Below are positions 8,201-11,085 of a stretch of DNA of 11,085 nt, in pieces. The stretch lies in contig JBQTJW010000050.1 of assembly GCA_052386745.1 (NCBI GenBank), positions 1 through 11,085 of the forward strand. Direction: 5' to 3'. The stretch comes from Panacagrimonas sp052386745 (lineage in GTDB: Bacteria > Pseudomonadota > Gammaproteobacteria > Nevskiales > Nevskiaceae). Position 1 is the first letter of the stretch, and the number at the start of each line of letters is the position of its first letter. The position numbers and the translations under genes are program-made. The notes beneath the pieces are model-generated. The model saw only the letters and a list, made by a program, of their open reading frames with translations. It was not told where the DNA came from and made no database searches.

Positions 8201-8575
8201 GATGAGGACCGGCCTTCCCGGCGCAAGAAATGATGAGGAGTGACGAGCGCCCGGACCCTCGCACTTCGACGGCCTCTTCAAGTGCAGCGTCCCTGGCCGC
8301 GTGACCAAGGATATCGCTGCCGCGGCCATTTGGGGGCACGACGGCATTCGTTCCGGGTGACGTGTCGTTATCCAACACCAAAAGAGAAATGCAGCGCAAA
8401 AGGCACGGCCTGCCCGCCCGGATTAACGGCAAAACTTCCGCCGGGACAGGACTGGGCAGGATTTCTCCGGGCGGGCACGGGACTTGTTGCGAGCCGGGTG
8501 TAACGACCGCTTCGCAGGCCATATAAAACGCATGCGATGCGGCTTGCAGCACACCACACACTTACTGGAGAAGTC
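8201..8575. other. Divergent intergenic region between the sensor kinase and the PA2169-type gene
   Basis: These 375 bases separate two genes that point away from each other, so promoters of both should lie here. It is less GC-biased than the genes around it, with A-rich stretches near 8380-8400 (CCAAAAGAGAAATGCAGC) and near 8522. Codon-like open frames on both strands show no family resemblance and are regarded as chance. For the minus-strand kinase I found no convincing promoter. The imperfect palindrome GTGTCGTTATCCAACAC (about 8367-8383) is a possible regulator site but short. Confidence 0.6.
8522..8527 (+). promoter_or_regulatory. Possible -10 element (TATAAA) for the PA2169-type gene
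   Basis: TATAAA in CCATATAAAACGC stands out in GC-rich sequence, 49 bases before the ATG at 8576, leaving a leader of about 40 bases. There is no good sigma-70 -35 box at the right distance (bases 8499-8504 read TGTAAC). A stationary-phase sigma factor, which tolerates a poor -35, would fit the stress character of the gene, but this is inference. Confidence 0.35.
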
Positions 8576-9025
8576 ATGGACACCACGAGCGTAGTCAAGA
8601 CGTTGAACGATCTGATCGAAACCTCGCAGGACGGCAACAAGGGGTTTGCCGAGGCCGCCGACAAGGCGACCGATGCTTCCCTCAAGGCCGAGCTGCGCAA
8701 GCGCTCTCAGCAGTGCGCCAGCGCGGCGCAGGAGCTTCAGGCCTTTGTCATGTCGATGGGCGCGGAACCGGAACAGGGCGGCACCCTGAAGGGCGCGGCG
8801 CATCGCGGCTGGGTTGCGGTGAAGGCCGCCGTGAGCGACAGCAACATTGCGGTGCTGGAAGAAGTGGAACGGGGCGAAGACTACGCGAAGGCCGCGTACA
8901 AGAAGGCGCTGAAACTGGAGCTCCCCCTGCCCTTGCGCACGGTCGTGGAGCGACAATATGAAGGCACGCTGCGCAATCACGACCGCATTCGCGAGTTGCG
9001 CGATGCGTACCGCAAGGCGGCCTGA
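8576..9025 (+). CDS. PA2169-family four-helix-bundle protein (DUF2383-like)
   Basis: The product has 149 residues, is soluble, and is almost wholly helical in character. It starts TTSVVKTLNDLIETSQDGNKGF and runs through four amphipathic helices: about 2-28, 33-62, 77-108 and 110-147. The pattern (NDLIETSQDG near the start, a helix with EEVERGEDYAKAAYKKAL at 99-116, and RNHDRIRELRDAY near the end) matches the PA2169/DUF2383 group, a ferritin-like bundle. No clear EXXH-type di-iron ligands are seen. Family members are common in gamma- and betaproteobacteria, often near stress genes; no biochemical activity is established to my knowledge. The ATG at 8576 has GGAGAAG just upstream (8567-8573). 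The next gene starts 29 bases after the stop, with no terminator between, so the two are probably one transcript. It faces the sensor kinase across a shared promoter region. Confidence 0.9.
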   Translation: MDTTSVVKTLNDLIETSQDGNKGFAEAADKATDASLKAELRKRSQQCASAAQELQAFVMSMGAEPEQGGTLKGAAHRGWVAVKAAVSDSNIAVLEEVERGEDYAKAAYKKALKLELPLPLRTVVERQYEGTLRNHDRIRELRDAYRKAA

Positions 9026-9054
9026 TCTGTCAGGCTTGCACCGCTGAGTCTTCG

Positions 9055-9993
9055 GTGCCCCCTGCGTTGCCAAGTGTAGACGGTACCCGGCCTGTCACCG
9101 TGACCAACACGGCGATCAAGGCGTCACAATGGCCGGGGCTGCTAAAGCGAAGCATCACCCGGTGGATCAGCGATGGCGCGTCCAGCATGGGCGCTGCCAT
9201 CGCCTTTTACAGTCTGCTTTCGATGGCGCCCGTGCTGCTGATGGTGATCACCGTCGCGGGCCTTTTTTTCGGTGAAGATGCGGCGCGAGGTGCACTGCTG
9301 GATGAGCTTCGGCGCCTGTTCGGCGCCAACGGGGCGCAAGCGGTGGACGCCATCCTGGTGGCGTCACGTCAGCAGGACGGCAGCGTCTTGTCTCTCGCGT
9401 TCGGATTTGTCGTGCTGCTCGTCGGCGCCACCACGGTATTCGTTGAACTGCAAAGCGACCTGGACCGGATATGGCGCGTTCCACCTGGCTCGAAGCCCGT
9501 GATCGGCAGCCTGGTTCGCGCCCGGATGCTGTCGTTCGGGCTGATCCTTGGCGTCGGGTTCCTGCTCGCGGTGTCGCTGGTGCTGACGGCGGCGATCTCC
9601 GCGGTCGGCGGTCTCTGGAACCGGTGGTTCGAAGGCGCAGAACTGGTACTCGGTGTGCTGAACGGCATCGTGGGGTTCACCGTCATCACCGCCCTGTTCG
9701 CACTGATCTACAAGTTGCTGCCCAGCGTCGACATCCAGTGGCGCGATGTATGGACGGGCGCGGCGGTCACGTCGCTCCTGTTTTCCGCAGGCAAGTTCCT
9801 GATCGGCATGTACCTGGGGACCGCAGCCCTGTCCTCTTCCTTCGGCGCAGCCGGCGCCCTGGTTGCCATCGTGGTCTGGGTCTATTACTCGGCGCAGATC
9901 TTTCTCCTGGGTGCCGAGTTCACCTGCGAGTACGCGAATGCGCGACGCACCCTGAACCGCGCTTCGTCAACGCTCAGGCCAAGCCTGGTGTAG
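9055..9993 (+). CDS. YihY/BrkB-family inner-membrane protein
   Basis: The product has 312 residues with six predicted membrane segments (about 46-72, 110-132, 158-184, 198-222, 232-254, 263-288), the usual count and length for the YihY/virulence factor BrkB family. Family blocks include the first-segment stretch AAIAFYSLLSMAPVLLM (47-63), the LPSVDIQWRDVWTGA region (222-236) and the last-segment YYSAQIFLLGAEFT (277-290). The exact role is not settled: early naming as ribonuclease BN was wrong, and envelope-integrity or transport roles have been proposed. The assigned start is GTG at 9055, but no strong ribosome binding site precedes it. GTG at 9100 is a possible alternative that would shorten the cytoplasmic N-terminus by 15 residues without touching the membrane domain. 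It probably depends on the promoter of the PA2169-type gene 29 bases upstream. A small hairpin follows 33 bases after the stop. Confidence 0.9.
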   Translation: MPPALPSVDGTRPVTVTNTAIKASQWPGLLKRSITRWISDGASSMGAAIAFYSLLSMAPVLLMVITVAGLFFGEDAARGALLDELRRLFGANGAQAVDAILVASRQQDGSVLSLAFGFVVLLVGATTVFVELQSDLDRIWRVPPGSKPVIGSLVRARMLSFGLILGVGFLLAVSLVLTAAISAVGGLWNRWFEGAELVLGVLNGIVGFTVITALFALIYKLLPSVDIQWRDVWTGAAVTSLLFSAGKFLIGMYLGTAALSSSFGAAGALVAIVVWVYYSAQIFLLGAEFTCEYANARRTLNRASSTLRPSLV

Positions 9994-10025
9994 CCGTGGG
10001 CGTGTTCTGATTCATCGATACGAAT

Positions 10026-10041
10026 ACGAGGGAAGCCTCGT
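10026..10041 (+). repeat. Small hairpin after the YihY/BrkB-type gene
   Basis: ACGAGG (10026-10031) pairs with CCTCGT (10036-10041) around a GAAG loop, a stable GNRA-like tetraloop setting. It is 33 bases after the stop codon. No T-run follows (CCTCCACCC), so it is at best a weak or rho-assisted terminator. Confidence 0.35.
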
Positions 10042-10207
10042 CCTCCACCCGGCCTTCTGGCAACGGGATTAGGGCCGCGCTTTTGAGTAGACTTCCGGCC
10101 GCCCCAGGCGACTACGCCTTGCGAATGAAGGGTTTCGTCAAGCCTGCAAACGATTGGGCGAGCCCGGGATGTTTGGCCTGAAGCTGACCTGCAGAGGAGA
10201 TCGAACA

Positions 10208-10723
10208 ATGAATGCAGCACAACCGATGGTCCCGAGCATGCTCAGCGAACTTGATCGCCAAGAGATGGCGACGGTCAAGCGCTTCGGTGGCAACGACACG
10301 CATATCAGTGCCGCCGAAACGCCCTGGGTGCCCTGGGTGGGCGATGTGGAGGTCCGGATCCTGCGCATTGAAAACCGCACCGGCACCTTCGTCATCGGTC
10401 TGCGCTCCCCGACCGACCAGAGCCTGGGCAGGCATCGCCATCGAGGCCTGGTCACTGCGACCACCATCTCCGGCACCTGGAATTACTACGAGTACGACTG
10501 GGTTGCGCATCCCGGAGATTACGTGGTGGAGACGCCGGGCACCATCCACACGCTGCACGTGAGCGCGGGCACCGAGATCGTGTTCACCGTCACCGGCTCG
10601 ATCGAGTTCTTCAACGCCGACGATTCGCTGGCCAGCGTCTGGGATTGCTTCAGCTTTGTGAACCTGTACGCGCAGTTCTGCGCGGCGCGCGGCATGCAAG
10701 TCAATCAGAGACTGTTCTATTGA
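10208..10723 (+). CDS. Cupin of the 2,4'-dihydroxyacetophenone dioxygenase family
   Basis: The product has 171 residues with a single cupin barrel. The family's founding enzyme is a non-heme iron dioxygenase that cleaves a carbon-carbon bond in 2,4'-dihydroxyacetophenone, giving 4-hydroxybenzoate and formate. Candidate metal ligands are His76 and His78 in GRHRHRG, Glu95 in the WNYYEYD stretch, and His114 in TPGTIHTLHV; this spacing is what cupin motifs 1 and 2 need. The C-terminal part (FFNADDSLASVWDCFSF) also matches the family. The ATG at 10208 has a strong AGGAGA (10195-10200) with a seven-base spacer; the frame is open further up to 10154 but without support. No other aromatic-degradation gene is present nearby, so the true substrate may differ from the founding enzyme's. 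Expression is probably from its own promoter in the 214-base gap upstream, where I could not identify firm boxes. Confidence 0.87.
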   Translation: MNAAQPMVPSMLSELDRQEMATVKRFGGNDTHISAAETPWVPWVGDVEVRILRIENRTGTFVIGLRSPTDQSLGRHRHRGLVTATTISGTWNYYEYDWVAHPGDYVVETPGTIHTLHVSAGTEIVFTVTGSIEFFNADDSLASVWDCFSFVNLYAQFCAARGMQVNQRLFY

Positions 10724-10999
10724 ACGAGTGCCGCCGTTCCAAGCCAGCCCGGGGACGATCAAGCGACTTATCCGCAAAATCCGCGCCGGCCAACGCGGCT
10801 GAGACCACCGCGGACGACGCGTATGCGCGTCCACGGAACCAGGCGACTTGTGCGGCATCCTGAAGATTGGGTTCCCGGCCACCTTTTCGCGATCAGGTGT
10901 CCGCAAAGTCGATCCGACTTCGATTTCCCATCGTGCTGTTCGCGGGCTCAACCAAGCGAGTGAATCGCCCCGGGAATCGTGGAGGCTGTTTGGTTTGAG
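10724..10999. other. Non-coding region between the cupin gene and the right-edge minus-strand gene
   Basis: These 276 bases lie between two convergent genes. No gene with family resemblance is seen on either strand. The region holds a bulged hairpin (listed separately) and a short AAGTCG/CGACTT inverted repeat at 10906-10920 followed by CGATTTCC, a weak terminator candidate. Confidence 0.55.
10808..10836. repeat. Bulged GC-rich hairpin downstream of the cupin gene
   Basis: CCG (10808-10810), GGACG (10812-10816) and CGC (10818-10820) pair with GCG (10825-10827), CGTCC (10828-10832) and CGG (10834-10836) around a GTAT loop. There is one C/A mismatch and one bulged A. It lies 85 bases past the cupin stop codon. 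There is no T-run, so its role in ending the cupin transcript is uncertain. Confidence 0.4.
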
Positions 11000-11018
11000 T
11001 CAGGCCGGGATGGCCTGA
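11000..11018. terminator. Perfect 7-pair hairpin beginning at the stop codon of the right-edge gene
   Basis: TCAGGCC (11000-11006) pairs with GGCCTGA (11012-11018) around GGGAT. On the plus strand it is followed by CCGTTTT, which looks like a terminator for a rightward transcript. On the minus strand it overlaps the TGA stop and is followed by CTCAAACC, with no T-run. It may serve as a convergent transcription stop protecting the two facing genes. Confidence 0.45.
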
Positions 11019-11085
11019 CCGTTTTGCTGCACCTGCTGTTGCTGTTTGTGCTGCTGATGGTAGTTCGCTTCGGCTTCGGCCGGCG
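11000..11085 (-). CDS. C-terminal end of a protein with a Gln-rich tail; possible XVIPCD-type T4SS effector (partial)
   Basis: Only the last 27 codons and the TGA stop (11000-11002) are in the window. The tail reads PAEAEANYHQQHKQQQQ and then VQQNGQAIPA: nine glutamines in a 13-residue stretch (residues 10-22 of the visible part) after an acidic, alanine-rich lead. Xanthomonadaceae type IV secretion effectors (X-Tfe) carry a C-terminal XVIPCD domain that ends in a glutamine-rich tail, and this looks like such an end. The diagnostic XVIPCD motifs would lie further upstream, outside the window, so the assignment is only suggestive. Reading frame choice rests on the Gln-rich composition and the stop; the other two minus frames give less protein-like sequence. 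Any other protein with a low-complexity tail remains possible. Confidence 0.45.
   Translation of the reverse strand, partial: PAEAEANYHQQHKQQQQVQQNGQAIPA

Noticed and set aside
5666..8233. 855-codon open frame on the plus strand, antisense to the sensor kinase
   Set aside because: The minus-strand kinase is unmistakable across the whole stretch. The plus translation is His/Arg/Gly/Ala-rich with no family blocks, as expected for a mirrored frame in GC-rich DNA.
8201..8347. Longer start (ATG at 8347) for the sensor kinase
   Set aside because: The extra 49 residues are unlike a membrane-module N-terminus and lie in the less coding-like divergent promoter region; kept only as an alternative.
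9055..9993. Calling the YihY/BrkB-type gene ribonuclease BN
   Set aside because: That historical name came from a misassignment; the protein is a six-segment membrane protein with no nuclease motif.
10112..10951. 279-codon minus-strand frame covering the cupin gene
   Set aside because: The plus strand carries a cupin with intact metal ligands and a strong ribosome binding site; the minus frame has no family character.

Overview
The window is GC-rich gammaproteobacterial or betaproteobacterial chromosome. The best guess is a member of the Lysobacteraceae/Xanthomonadaceae. That rests on overall composition, on the mix of stress genes, and on a glutamine-rich C-terminal tail at the right edge that resembles Xanthomonadaceae type IV secretion effectors. 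The placement is inference; there is no rRNA or other marker gene here. No tRNA, rRNA, CRISPR array, insertion sequence or phage gene was seen.

Left part, all on the minus strand (reading from about 8200 down to 1): a 1563-residue membrane-bound hybrid sensor histidine kinase (3509-8200), a secreted sorbosone/glucose-dehydrogenase-type beta-propeller protein (1594-3222), a 91-residue charged protein ending in the acidic DSFPASDPP motif (1362-1637), a secreted 165-residue protein of unknown function (695-1192), and the N-terminal 190 residues of a KatE-type catalase cut by the left edge (1-570). Gaps of 286, 169 and 124 bases separate most of these. They look like separate or loosely coupled transcription units, except that the dehydrogenase frame runs 44 bases into the 91-residue gene.

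Right part, on the plus strand: divergent from the kinase, and separated from it by 375 non-coding bases, are a PA2169-type four-helix-bundle protein (8576-9025) and, 29 bases on, a YihY/BrkB-type inner-membrane protein (9055-9993). These two are probably co-transcribed. A cupin of the 2,4'-dihydroxyacetophenone dioxygenase family follows (10208-10723) with its own strong ribosome binding site. At the right edge the last 27 codons of a minus-strand gene with a Gln-rich tail enter the window.

Taken together, catalase, the PA2169 bundle, the DSFPASDPP protein and the secreted dehydrogenase look like a general-stress or stationary-phase cluster beside a large multi-input sensor kinase. No clearly new system is visible. 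The points most worth checking are the over-long C-terminus of the dehydrogenase and its overlap with the next gene, the orphan kinase with three GAF and four PAS modules facing a stress operon, and the possible secreted effector at the right edge.
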